A stretch of DNA of 64,000 nucleotides from Xanthomonas pisi DSM 18956 (GTDB lineage: Bacteria > Pseudomonadota > Gammaproteobacteria > Xanthomonadales > Xanthomonadaceae), in NCBI RefSeq assembly GCF_001010415.1, contig NZ_JPLE01000034.1, positions 17,451 through 81,450 of the forward strand, written 5' to 3'. The translations under genes and the position numbers were made by a program. Under the pieces are notes generated by a model. The model was given only the letters and a program-made list of their open reading frames with translations, ran no database searches and was not told the origin of the DNA. Of this stretch, positions 1 to 8,246 are shown one piece after another; position 1 is the first letter of the stretch; each line of letters begins with the position of its first letter.

Positions 1-1616
1 AAGACCTGTGCGGTGCTGTCGAAGGCGAACAGGCCGGCGCCGGTGGCCGGGGCCAGCCGCGCCTCCAGTCGACGGGCGACTTCATTGGCAATCCACCAAT
101 CGGCACGCGCCTGCCCGGGTGCTTCCACCGCCTTGCGCACGCGGGTGATGCGGCGTTCGGAATTGGTCACCGTGCCGTCCTTCTCGCCCCAGCTGGCCGC
201 CGGCAGCAAGACGTCGGCATAGGGCACGGTGTCGGTGCCGGAGAAGGCGTCCTGCACGATCACCAGTTCGGCCTGTTCCAGTGCGGCGCGAATGCCCGCC
301 ACGTCCGGCATCGAGTGCACGGGGTTGGTGCAGACGATCCACACCGCCTTCAGGCTGCCGGCGCGCAGCCGCTCGAACAACTCCACCGCCGGCGCGCCGG
401 GACTGGACGAGATGCGCCCCGCAGGCACGCCCCACAGCCGCTCCAACTCGGCACGATGGTCCGCATTGCCGATTTCGCGGTGCGCCGCCAGCATCGTCGC
501 CATGCCGCCCACTTCGCGCCCGCCCATCGCATTGGGTTGGCCGGTCAGCGAAAACGGCCCTGCGCCCGGCTTGCCGATCTGTCCGGTCGCCAGATGCAGG
601 TTGATCAACGCAAGATTCTTGTCGGTGCCGTGCGCCGACTGATTCAGGCCCATGCAATACAGCGACAGCGCTGCCGGGCTGCGCCCGAACCACTCGGCCG
701 CCTGCACCAGGTCCTCGTGCGAGATTCCGCAGATCTCGGCGCTCATGCGCGGGGTGTACTCGCACAGCATCCGCTTGAGGGCATCGAACTCCCGCGTGCT
801 TGCCGCAACGAAGCGCGCATCCACCAGACCCTCCCAGATCAGGTGATGCAGCATGCCGTTGAACAAGGCGACGTCGGTGCCGGGTTCGATCGCCAGGTGC
901 AGGTCGGCCATGGCCGCGGTATCGGTGCGCCGCGGGTCGATCACGATCCAGCGAATGTCCGGGTTGCGTGCACGCGCGTCTTCCAGCCGGCGAAACAGCA
1001 CCGGATGCGCGTACGCCATGTTGCTGCCGGCAAACAGCACGGTGTGCGCCAGCTCCAGATCTTCATAGCAGGTCGGCGGGCCATCGGCGCCGAGCGCCAG
1101 CTTGTAACCGGTGACCGCGCTGGACATGCACAGGCGCGAATTGGTGTCGATGTTGTTGGTGCCGATCAGCCCCTTGGCCAGCTTGTTGAAGACGTAATAG
1201 TCCTCGGTGAGCAGCTGCCCGGACAGATAGAACGCCACCGCATCCGGGCCATGTTCCTGGATGATGGCGGCCAGCTTGCTGCTGACATGCTGCAGCGCCT
1301 GATCCCAGCTCACCGGCGCACGCGATGCCTGTCGATGCCGGCGCAACTCCGGCGCAAGGACGCGCCCCTGCGTGCTTGCAACGGTCTGCGGCAACGCCAG
1401 CCCCTTGCTGCACAGGCGGCCGTGATTGGCCGGATGCTGCGGGTCGCCTTCGATGCCGACGATGCGTTCGCCATCGCTATCGTGCGTGCTGTGAATCAGC
1501 ACGCCACACCCCACGCCGCAATAGCAACAGGTCGAGCGCGTGATGCGATGCATCGGCCCTGCCGTCTGTGGCTGCGCCGCGCTGGCAGGCGACGGTGGCT
1601 GCAGGCCTTCGCTCAT
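1..1616 (-). CDS. nasA: Assimilatory nitrate reductase large subunit, C-terminus beyond window edge
   Basis: Cytoplasmic molybdopterin enzyme that reduces nitrate to nitrite for nitrogen assimilation. I translated it from the minus strand; it stays open to the left edge, so about 538 N-terminal residues of a roughly 900-residue family are visible. Cys30-x2-Cys33-x3-Cys37 and Cys69 (GRLCSKG) would bind a 4Fe-4S cluster, followed by molybdopterin-oxidoreductase sequence (NNIDTNSRLCMSS, GSNMAYAHP, WIVIDPRRT). There is no Tat-type signal peptide, which fits an assimilatory NasA rather than a periplasmic NapA. The ATG overlaps the nirD stop by 4 bp (ATGA), so translation is probably coupled. It is the last visible gene of the operon transporter-nirB-nirD-nasA. 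Confidence 0.93.
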   Translation of the reverse strand, partial: MSEGLQPPSPASAAQPQTAGPMHRITRSTCCYCGVGCGVLIHSTHDSDGERIVGIEGDPQHPANHGRLCSKGLALPQTVASTQGRVLAPELRRHRQASRAPVSWDQALQHVSSKLAAIIQEHGPDAVAFYLSGQLLTEDYYVFNKLAKGLIGTNNIDTNSRLCMSSAVTGYKLALGADGPPTCYEDLELAHTVLFAGSNMAYAHPVLFRRLEDARARNPDIRWIVIDPRRTDTAAMADLHLAIEPGTDVALFNGMLHHLIWEGLVDARFVAASTREFDALKRMLCEYTPRMSAEICGISHEDLVQAAEWFGRSPAALSLYCMGLNQSAHGTDKNLALINLHLATGQIGKPGAGPFSLTGQPNAMGGREVGGMATMLAAHREIGNADHRAELERLWGVPAGRISSSPGAPAVELFERLRAGSLKAVWIVCTNPVHSMPDVAGIRAALEQAELVIVQDAFSGTDTVPYADVLLPAASWGEKDGTVTNSERRITRVRKAVEAPGQARADWWIANEVARRLEARLAPATGAGLFAFDSTAQV

Positions 1617-1972
1617 GTTGCCGGCTCGGTCACGGCATCGTCCTGCTCTACCGGCTGCAGGACGATCCACACTGCCTCGGCCTCCACCTTGATCGGATAG
1701 CGCGGCGCGCAGCCCACGTCCGGCGCGCAGGCCTGCCCGCTCTGCAAGCCGATCGCCCAGCCATGCAGGGGACAGGTCACGGTGTCGCCAGCCACGATGC
1801 CTTGCGACAACGGCCCACCCTTGTGCGGGCAACGGTCGCGCAGCGCAAACACCTGATCGCTGGCAGTGCGGAAGATGGCGATCGCCGGCAGTCCATCGAC
1901 CTCCAGCACGCGTGCGCCCAGCACCGGCAAGTCCTGCAGCGCGCACACGCGCACCCATGCGTGATTGTGCAT
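1613..1972 (-). CDS. nirD: Nitrite reductase (NADH) small subunit NirD
   Basis: Small Rieske-fold subunit of the assimilatory NADH-nitrite reductase, working with NirB to reduce nitrite to ammonium. Unlike many NirD proteins, it keeps both Rieske ligand pairs, CPH and CPLH, so it may really hold a 2Fe-2S cluster; that last point is inference. Two ATGs lie 6 bp apart. The one at 1978 overlaps the nirB stop but sits directly against the GGAGGA ribosome-binding site. The one at 1972 has the normal spacing of about 6 nt and is chosen here, giving 119 residues. The 3' end overlaps nasA by 4 bp. Confidence 0.93.
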   Translation of the reverse strand: MHNHAWVRVCALQDLPVLGARVLEVDGLPAIAIFRTASDQVFALRDRCPHKGGPLSQGIVAGDTVTCPLHGWAIGLQSGQACAPDVGCAPRYPIKVEAEAVWIVLQPVEQDDAVTEPAT

Positions 1973-1974
1973 GC

Positions 1975-4428
1975 TCATTCCTCCACCGTCGCAGCTGGCG
2001 CAGCGATGCGCAGCGGTTGGTATTCCTGACGCCGCTCGCCGGCGATGCGCGCCTTCCATGGGTCGACCAGGCCTTCCAGCGAATACAGCAGGCGCTCGTA
2101 CAGCGCACGTCGGTTGGCTGCGTCGTCCACCACCTGCGCACGGATGTAGTCCAGGCCCACGCGCGCGATGTAGTGCACGGTGCGGTCCAGGTAATACGCC
2201 TGCTCGCGATACAGCTGCAGGAATGCGCCGGTGTACTCACGCACTTCCTCGGCAGTGCTCACCTTGACCAGAAAGCGCGCCACCTCGGTCTTGATGCCGC
2301 CGTTGCCGCCCACATGCAGCTCCCAACCCGAATCCACTGCGATGATGCCCACGTCCTTGATGCCGGATTCGGCGCAGTTGCGCGGGCACCCGGACACCGC
2401 CAGCTTCACCTTGTGCGGGCTCCACATATTGGCCAGCATGGTTTCCAGATCGATGCCCATCTGCGTGCTGTTCTGGGTGCCGAAGCGGCAGAACTCGCTG
2501 CCCACGCAGGTCTTCACCGTGCGGATCGACTTGCCGTAGGCATGGCCGGAAGGCATGCCCAGATCGCGCCAGACATCCACCAGATCCTCTTTCTTGACGC
2601 CCAGCAGATCGATGCGCTGGCCGCCGGTCACCTTGACCATCGGCACCGCGTATTTGTCGGCGACATCGGCGATGCGGCGCAGTTCGCCGGCGTTGGTCAC
2701 CCCGCCCTTCATCTGCGGAATCACCGAGAAGGTGCCGTCCTTCTGGATGTTGGCGTGCGCACGCTCGTTGATGAAACGCGATTGCGGGTCGTCGATGGCC
2801 TCATGCGGCCAGGTCGACAGCATGTAGTAGTTGACCGCCGGCCGGCAGGTGGCGCAGCCGTTGGGCGTGCGCCATTCCATGAAGGCATAGGCCTGCGCGT
2901 GGGTCAGCAGCTTGTGTTCGGCAATGGCGCGCCGCACCTCGCCGTGACTCAGGTCGGTACATGCGCAGACCGCCTTGGTTTTCGGGGTTTCCTGGAAGTT
3001 GGAACCCAGGCAGTTCATCAGGATCTGTTCGACCAGGCCGGTGCACGACCCGCAGGAACTGGCGGCCTTGGTGTGCTTTTTCACCTCGTCCACGGTGAAC
3101 AGGCCTTGCTCGCTGATGGCTTTGACAATCGTGCCCTTGCACACGCCATTGCAGCCGCAGACTTCGTCGCTGTCGGACATCGCGCTGGCGCGGTCCTGGC
3201 CGCCGGTACCAGCGTCACCCAGCGCGCTTTCGCCGAAGATCAGCTGATCGCGTTGCGCCTGGATCGGGGTGCCGTCCTTGAGCAGCTTGAAGTACCAGCC
3301 ACCGTCGCTGGTGTCGCCATACAGGCATGCACCCACCAGCACATCGTCGCGGATCACCAGCTTCTTGTAGACGCCGCCGGCCGGGTCTGACAACACGATC
3401 TCCTCGCAGCCATCGCCGCCAATGAAATCGCCTGCCGAAAACAGGTCGATGCCGGTGACCTTGAGCTTGGTCGATGCCACCGAGCCGCGATAAATGCCGA
3501 TGCCGAACTGCGCCAGATGATTCGCACACACCTTGGCCTGCTCGAACAACGGCGCCACCAGGCCATAGGCAATGCCACGATGGTTTGCGCACTCGCCCAC
3601 TGCGTACACGCGCGGGTCGAAACTCTGCAGGCTGTCGTTGACCACGATGCCACGCGAGCAATGGATGCCGGCCTCTTCGGCAAGGCGCGTGTTCGGGCGG
3701 ATGCCGGCGGCCATCACCACCAGGTCGGCGGGGATCTCGCTGCCATCGGCAAACTTCACCCCGATCACCTCGCCCTGCGCGTTGCCCAACAGTGCGCTGG
3801 TGGCGGTGTTCAAACGGAACTCCAGTCCGCGTGCGCGCAATGCCTGTTGCAACAGATTGCCGGCCACCGGGTCGAGCTGGCGCTCCAGCAACCAACCAGC
3901 CAGATGCACCACGGTCACGTCCATGCCGCGTACTTTCAGACCGTTGGCCGCTTCCAGGCCAAGCAGGCCGCCACCGATCACCACCGCGTGCTGCCTGGTA
4001 CGCGCGGTGTCGATCATGGTGCGGGTGTCCTGGATATCGCGGTACCCGATCACGCCTTTCAATTCATTGCCGGGAATCGGCAACACGAACGGCACCGAGC
4101 CGGTGGCGATCAGCAGCCGGTCGTACTCGGCTTCGGTACCATCGGCGGCAATCACGCGGCGACGCACGCGGTCGATGCGCGTGACTTGCTTGTTCAAGTG
4201 CAGATGGATCCCGTTGTCCCGGTACCACTGCAACGGGTTGAGCACGATATCGTCGAACTCCTGCTCGCCGGCCAGCACCGGCGAAAGCAGGATGCGGTTG
4301 TAATTGGGATGCGGCTCGGCGCCGAACACCGTGATGTGGTACATGCCCGGCATCAGCTTGAGCAATTCTTCCACGGTGCGGATGCCGGCCATGCCGTTGC
4401 CGATGACGACGAGTCTGGGTTGCTTCAT
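1975..4428 (-). CDS. nirB: Nitrite reductase (NADH) large subunit NirB
   Basis: Cytoplasmic siroheme flavoprotein of 817 residues that reduces nitrite to ammonium with NADH. The N-terminus has an FAD/NAD oxidoreductase fold (VVIGNGMAG near residue 8; VVIGGGLLGLEAA later). A BFD-like cysteine-rich region follows in the middle (CGCNGVCKG, CGSCTG, NGCATCRP). The C-terminal part carries the siroheme/4Fe-4S ligands TCVGSEFC and SGCPRNCAES. The start at 4428 has AGGA about 9 nt upstream; an in-frame ATG at 4449 has no ribosome-binding site. The stop overlaps the nirD start region. Siroheme would need the CysG pathway, part of which is encoded at 8903. Confidence 0.96.
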   Translation of the reverse strand: MKQPRLVVIGNGMAGIRTVEELLKLMPGMYHITVFGAEPHPNYNRILLSPVLAGEQEFDDIVLNPLQWYRDNGIHLHLNKQVTRIDRVRRRVIAADGTEAEYDRLLIATGSVPFVLPIPGNELKGVIGYRDIQDTRTMIDTARTRQHAVVIGGGLLGLEAANGLKVRGMDVTVVHLAGWLLERQLDPVAGNLLQQALRARGLEFRLNTATSALLGNAQGEVIGVKFADGSEIPADLVVMAAGIRPNTRLAEEAGIHCSRGIVVNDSLQSFDPRVYAVGECANHRGIAYGLVAPLFEQAKVCANHLAQFGIGIYRGSVASTKLKVTGIDLFSAGDFIGGDGCEEIVLSDPAGGVYKKLVIRDDVLVGACLYGDTSDGGWYFKLLKDGTPIQAQRDQLIFGESALGDAGTGGQDRASAMSDSDEVCGCNGVCKGTIVKAISEQGLFTVDEVKKHTKAASSCGSCTGLVEQILMNCLGSNFQETPKTKAVCACTDLSHGEVRRAIAEHKLLTHAQAYAFMEWRTPNGCATCRPAVNYYMLSTWPHEAIDDPQSRFINERAHANIQKDGTFSVIPQMKGGVTNAGELRRIADVADKYAVPMVKVTGGQRIDLLGVKKEDLVDVWRDLGMPSGHAYGKSIRTVKTCVGSEFCRFGTQNSTQMGIDLETMLANMWSPHKVKLAVSGCPRNCAESGIKDVGIIAVDSGWELHVGGNGGIKTEVARFLVKVSTAEEVREYTGAFLQLYREQAYYLDRTVHYIARVGLDYIRAQVVDDAANRRALYERLLYSLEGLVDPWKARIAGERRQEYQPLRIAAPAATVEE

Positions 4429-4450
4429 TGCCTGGATTCCTGTCGACATG

Positions 4451-5659
4451 TCAGACGCGCGCCGCGCCGGCGGTGGACCATTCGCTGCGCCACTGGGTCT
4501 TGACCCCGGCCAGCAACGCCCAGCCGCCCAAAGCGAACGCCGCGAACAGCCACATGCCCACTGCATAGCTGCCGGTGTGCTGCTTGAGCACACCCAGGCT
4601 CGCGGCCAGCGCAAATCCGCCGATGCCCCCGGCCATGCCGATCAACCCGGTCATGACGCCGATGTCCTGACCAAAGCGTTGCGGCACCAACTGAAACACC
4701 GCCCCATTTCCAGCGCCCAGACACAGCAGCGTCAGCACGAACAACGCCAACGTCAGCGTGGCGCCACCCGCACCGAACCCGGCGATGCCCACCAGCGTGG
4801 CAACCAGCAGATACACGGTGAGCAAGGCACGGGTGCCGCCGACGCGATCGGCGATGACGCCGCCGAGCGGCCGCATCACCGAGCCAGCCAGCACACAGGC
4901 GGCCGTGGCCCAGCCCGCAGTACGTGCATCGAAGCCGAACTGGTCGTGGAAGTAGCCCGGCAACGCGCTCGCAAAGCCGGAAAACCCGCCAAAGGTGATC
5001 GCATAGAAGAACATGAAGCGCCACGCATCGCGGTTACCCACGAGCACGCGGCCGTAGTCGGACCATTGCTTGCGTGCGACCGGGGTCGGCGCCTCCTTGG
5101 CGATCGACGCAAACACGATCAGCGTCAGCACCAATGGAATGCACGCCAGCCCGAACACGTTTTGATAGCCGAATGCGGCGGCCAGCATCGGCGCAAACAA
5201 CGCAGCCAGCACCGTGCCGGAATTGCCTGCACCGGCAATGCCCATCGCGGTGCCCTGATGCTCGGGCGGATACCAGCGCGATGCCAGCGGCAATGCCACT
5301 GCAAACGAGGCGCCTGCAATGCCAAGCAAGACGCCCAGCATCAACACCTGCCCCATGCTGTCGACGCCCAGTTGCCAGGCACCAAACAGCGCCGCGATGA
5401 CCGCAAGCTGGGCAAGCATGCCGGCACGCTTGGCACCAATGCGATCGGCAAACATGCCCAGCACCAGGCGCAGCACCGCGCCGCACAGGATCGGCACGGC
5501 CACCATCAAGGCGCGCTGCTGCGTGTCCAATCCCAGCGCTTGCGCAATCGGTACCTGCAACGGCCCGAGCAGATACCACACCATGAAGCTCAGGTCGAAA
5601 TACAGGAAGGATGCGAACAAGGTGGGCGTGTGCCCGGATCGCCAGAACGAGCGCTGCAT
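4451..5659 (-). CDS. Nitrate/nitrite transporter, MFS (NarK/NasA type)
   Basis: Inner-membrane major facilitator protein of about 402 residues with some twelve hydrophobic segments. It is first in the nitrate assimilation operon, so it most likely imports nitrate. NarK-family features include the glycine-rich stretches GIAGAGNSGTVLAALFAP and GLIGMAGGIGGF, which correspond to nitrate-signature regions, and an arginine in each half (VLRLVLGMFADRIG, VMRPLGGVIADRVGG). The ATG at 5659 has GAAGAGG 6-7 nt upstream; a TTG nine codons earlier is unlikely because it lies against the terminator U-tract. The gene ends 22 bp before the chosen nirB start. Expression should depend on the sigma-54 promoter and antiterminated leader upstream. 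Confidence 0.92.
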   Translation of the reverse strand: MQRSFWRSGHTPTLFASFLYFDLSFMVWYLLGPLQVPIAQALGLDTQQRALMVAVPILCGAVLRLVLGMFADRIGAKRAGMLAQLAVIAALFGAWQLGVDSMGQVLMLGVLLGIAGASFAVALPLASRWYPPEHQGTAMGIAGAGNSGTVLAALFAPMLAAAFGYQNVFGLACIPLVLTLIVFASIAKEAPTPVARKQWSDYGRVLVGNRDAWRFMFFYAITFGGFSGFASALPGYFHDQFGFDARTAGWATAACVLAGSVMRPLGGVIADRVGGTRALLTVYLLVATLVGIAGFGAGGATLTLALFVLTLLCLGAGNGAVFQLVPQRFGQDIGVMTGLIGMAGGIGGFALAASLGVLKQHTGSYAVGMWLFAAFALGGWALLAGVKTQWRSEWSTAGAARV

Positions 5660-5684
5660 AGAGACCTCTTCGAGTGCGATGGTC

Positions 5685-5726
5685 AAAAAAAACGGCGCCC
5701 CTCCGGTAAACCGGAAGGACGCCGTT
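5685..5726 (-). terminator. Rho-independent attenuator in the nitrate operon leader
   Basis: Read on the minus strand, AACGGCGTCCTTCCGG pairs with CCGGAGGGGCGCCGTT around a TTTA loop, and eight T residues follow (5685-5692). It lies between promoter and first gene, 25 nt before the transporter ATG, so it is an attenuator rather than an end-of-operon terminator. Its ascending arm starts with the hexaloop of the third leader hairpin (5717-5730), so the two structures exclude each other. Confidence 0.88.
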
Positions 5727-5800
5727 GTCCTGGTGCGTGCGGATCGCCGTTGAACCGCTGCACCGTGTACGTGTTGTTGCAGGCACGCCGTTGCGCCTGC
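5717..5800 (-). promoter_or_regulatory. ANTAR-type antitermination leader with three AACGGC hexaloop hairpins
   Basis: Three hairpins occur in the minus-strand leader, each closing the same six-nucleotide loop AACGGC. P1 is 5779-5800 (8-bp stem with one G-U, loop 5787-5792). P2 is 5739-5758 (7 positions with one U-U mismatch, loop 5746-5751). P3 is 5717-5730 (stem GGAC/GTCC, loop 5721-5726). ANTAR proteins such as NasR and NasT are known to bind paired hairpins whose hexaloops have A at position 1 and G at position 4; all three loops fit. P3 uses the ascending arm of the terminator, giving a simple switch: protein-bound hairpins would block termination. The NasT-like protein at 8247-8819 is the obvious partner (inference). 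Confidence 0.85.
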
Positions 5801-5813
5801 AGGTGAGCATTAC

Positions 5814-5829
5814 GCAATCAGCGTGCCAA
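5814..5829 (-). promoter_or_regulatory. Sigma-54 promoter of the nitrate assimilation operon
   Basis: On the minus strand the sequence TTGGCACGCTGATTGC has GG and GC exactly ten bases apart and matches the -24/-12 consensus except at the last position. The predicted start of transcription is near 5802, two bases before hairpin P1 begins, so the whole antitermination element would lie at the 5' end of the RNA. A sigma-54 promoter implies activation by an NtrC-type protein; I did not find a convincing NtrC operator. Confidence 0.82.
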
Positions 5830-6158
5830 CTCTTTCAACAGTGCACCGCATCGCCGCAAGTCGTTGAAAAATCGAAATTTCGGCGCACTTCTCGAAAATC
5901 CGCAAGGGCGTCTCGGCAGGCAAAGATGGCTTGCCACTCCCGTCTTTCGTGCGGCCATGCACCAATAGCGTGCGCCGTCCATTTGATTGTTCCCAAGGCA
6001 AGAGCACCATGCCGCACTCAGCGCTCCAGCTGCAGCCAGGCGGCGGAGCCAGGGCTGCAGCTGCACGCTCCAACCACTGCGAAACACATGGTGTGTCGCG
6101 GCGTTGCGTCGCTAGGGCTGCAGGCAAACTGCCGGGAGCGTCGAGGGGGCGGTGCGCG
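5830..6158. other. Intergenic region upstream of the nitrate operon promoter, no gene seen
   Basis: No reading frame here looks genuine. It should hold activator sites for the sigma-54 promoter. The only clear structure is an inverted repeat, CAGCTGCAGCC at 6027-6037 and its perfect complement at 6053-6063, separated by 15 bases. Confidence 0.5.
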
Positions 6159-7168
6159 GTGCCCTCGCCGCTCGCGGGACACGCTGCGCCCCATCCATGG
6201 ACGCTCCGTGGCGGCACCCCTGCCGCCACAGGGTCCCGCAAGCGGCGAGGACACTGCACAACAACGTTGGCCGGTCGCGTTGTTGAAGACCCACACACCA
6301 GCCATCTTGCATGGTCCTTGCCCGACTACCGCTGCGGGACCTTATGCGGCATGGATGCCGCATAAGAGCCTCCATGGATGGATTTACGGCGTGTCCCGCG
6401 GCGGTGGGCGGGCGAGGGCCATGCAGGAAAGCCACAGCGATCGGCCATCTGCAAGCATCACCCGCACCATCCAACTATTTCGAAATAGACGAGAGAACGA
6501 TGCGTCTCGTTGTAATGCGCTAGGTACGTCGAGGATGCGGTGCCCTCGCCGCTCGCTGGACACGCTGCGCCCCATCCATGGACGCTCCGTGGCAGCAAGG
6601 ACACCGCACCACAAGGTTGGCCGGTCGCTTTGTTGAAGACCCGCACACCGGCCATCTTGCATGGTCCTTGCCCGACTACCGCTGCGGGACCTTATGCGGC
6701 ATGGATGCCGCATAAGAGCCTCCATGGATGGATTTACGGCGTGTCCCGCGGCGGTGGGCGGGCAAGGGCCCTGCAGTAAAGCCACAGCGATCGGCCCCCT
6801 CTGCAAGCATCATCCGCACAATCCAATTATTTCGAAATAGACGAGGTAACGATACGTCTCGCCGTGATGCGCTGGGACGTCGATGATGCGGTGCCCTCGC
6901 CGCTCGCGGGACACGCTGTGAATCCATCCATGGACGCTCCGTGGCGGCATCCATGCCGCCACAGGGTCCCGCAAGCGGCGAGGACACCGCATCAGACCGT
7001 TGCTCGGTCGCTCTGTTGAAAACCGCGCACAGCACCATCTCCACGTGCCCTTGCCTGCTTACCATTGGGGACCTTATGCGGCATGGACTCCGAACAAAGG
7101 CCTCCATGAATTGATACACGGCGTGTCCCGCTGTGGTGGCCGGGCAAGGGCCCTGCGCGAAAACCCTG
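6159..7168. repeat. Tandem array of three ~350-380 bp units built of palindromic modules
   Basis: Three units begin with GTGCCCTCGCCGCTCG at about 6159, 6540 and 6891. Each contains module A, whose arms pair around a central hairpin (A1 6159-6253; the inner part is deleted in unit 2). Each also contains a spacer with a small stem and module B (B1 6310-6423, B2 6660-6774). The centre of B1 and B2 is the perfect hairpin TTATGCGGCAT/ATGCCGCATAA (6342-6365, 6692-6715). Units 1 and 2 end with the palindrome ATTTCGAAAT. Unit 3 is diverged, and its last arm abuts the nasS stop codon. Open frames inside are by-products of the repeats. It looks like duplicated intergenic palindromic elements; a function is not known to me. 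Confidence 0.85.
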
Positions 7169-8242
7169 TCAGTCGTCGCTCGGTGTATCGAACAACCGAT
7201 TGCGCCGATGATCGCCATCCGGCACGGCCACACCCACGCGTGCCGCAGCAAGGCGAAAGTTGTCCAACCGATGGATGTCGCGCAGCCGCGCGATATCGTC
7301 GTCGTGGATGTCGTGCCATCCCCAGCGGTGGAACTGGCCCAGGAACCACTCGCCATCCGATAGCCACGGCATGTTCACCGTGCCATTGCGGTGGAAGGCC
7401 AGCGCGCTGGCATCGCTCGCCTGATCAACTGCATCGGCATCCAGGCATGCTGCCAGGTGCGTCGCCGATACGCCGATGTGCGCAGGCTCCGCCAGCCACT
7501 GCGCGCATTGCGCGCGGTTGGCTGCGGCAGCATCCAGCCAGCGGCAGGCTTCCAGCACGCAGGCGGTCAGTCGTTCGGTCAGCTCCGGCTGCAAGGCCGC
7601 AAATTCGCGCCGGCAGGCCAACACCTTCTCCGGATGACCGGGCCACAGGCGACCACTGCCGATCACCCGCACGCCGCTACCCTGCGCCTGTGCCACGGCC
7701 GCCCACGGCTCGCCGGAGCAGTAGCCATCGATCAGCCCGCTGGCCAGTGCCTCGGGCATCTGCGGCGGTGGAATGCTGAGCACATCGACATCGCGCATCG
7801 GGTCCACTCCACCTGCGGCCAGCCAGTAGTACAGCCACAACGCATGGGTGCCGGTGGGAAAGGTCTGCGCAAATACCGCGCGTCGCCCAAGGCGCTGCAG
7901 CGCCTGCGGCAGGCTCTGGCCATCGCCCAGCGCCTGCGCCAACGCCGGTGCCACGGTGATCGCCTGGCCGTTATGGTTGAGCGTCATCAGCAACGCCATC
8001 GCGCATTGCGGCCCGGCAATGCCCAGATCGATGGCGTACACCTGGCTCGCGAGCGCATGCGCCGCCTCCACCTCGCCCGCCAGCAGACGGTCACGCACGC
8101 CGGCCCAGGAGGCCTGCCGTTGCAGGTCCAGTTGCAGGCCGTACTTACGATCCAGGCCCAGCCGCTGTGCGGCAATCAACGGCGCGCAATCGATCAGCGG
8201 CATGTAGGCCACGCGCAGTACGGGGAGTTCGGCTTGGCTCAT
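7169..8242 (-). CDS. nasS: NasS-like cytoplasmic nitrate sensor (NrtA/CmpA-like fold)
   Basis: Protein of 357 residues resembling the solute-binding proteins NrtA/CmpA (LRVAYMPLIDCAPLIAAQRLGL, GYCSGEPWAAVAQ, FPTGTHALWLYYWLAAGG). There is no signal peptide, lipobox or neighbouring permease and ATPase gene, which argues for a cytoplasmic sensor rather than a transporter component. In other bacteria NasS holds NasT inactive until nitrate or nitrite binds. Here it starts 4 bp after the nasT-like gene, so the two would be co-transcribed. The stop codon is immediately followed by the third unit of the palindromic array. Confidence 0.88.
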   Translation of the reverse strand: MSQAELPVLRVAYMPLIDCAPLIAAQRLGLDRKYGLQLDLQRQASWAGVRDRLLAGEVEAAHALASQVYAIDLGIAGPQCAMALLMTLNHNGQAITVAPALAQALGDGQSLPQALQRLGRRAVFAQTFPTGTHALWLYYWLAAGGVDPMRDVDVLSIPPPQMPEALASGLIDGYCSGEPWAAVAQAQGSGVRVIGSGRLWPGHPEKVLACRREFAALQPELTERLTACVLEACRWLDAAAANRAQCAQWLAEPAHIGVSATHLAACLDADAVDQASDASALAFHRNGTVNMPWLSDGEWFLGQFHRWGWHDIHDDDIARLRDIHRLDNFRLAAARVGVAVPDGDHRRNRLFDTPSDD

Positions 8243-8246
8243 CTGT

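Noticed and set aside
1912..3390. 492-codon plus-strand frame
   Set aside because: Antisense to nirB, which has complete cofactor motifs.
6159..7168. CRISPR array
   Set aside because: Units are hundreds of bases long and internally palindromic, without short regular repeats, spacers or cas genes.
5725..7356. Several overlapping frames on both strands in the array region
   Set aside because: They repeat themselves because the DNA repeats, and none has a ribosome-binding site or recognisable domain.
7169..8242. Periplasmic nitrate-binding protein of an ABC transporter
   Set aside because: It has no signal peptide or lipobox and no permease or ATPase gene beside it, and it is paired with an ANTAR gene, so a NasS sensor fits better.
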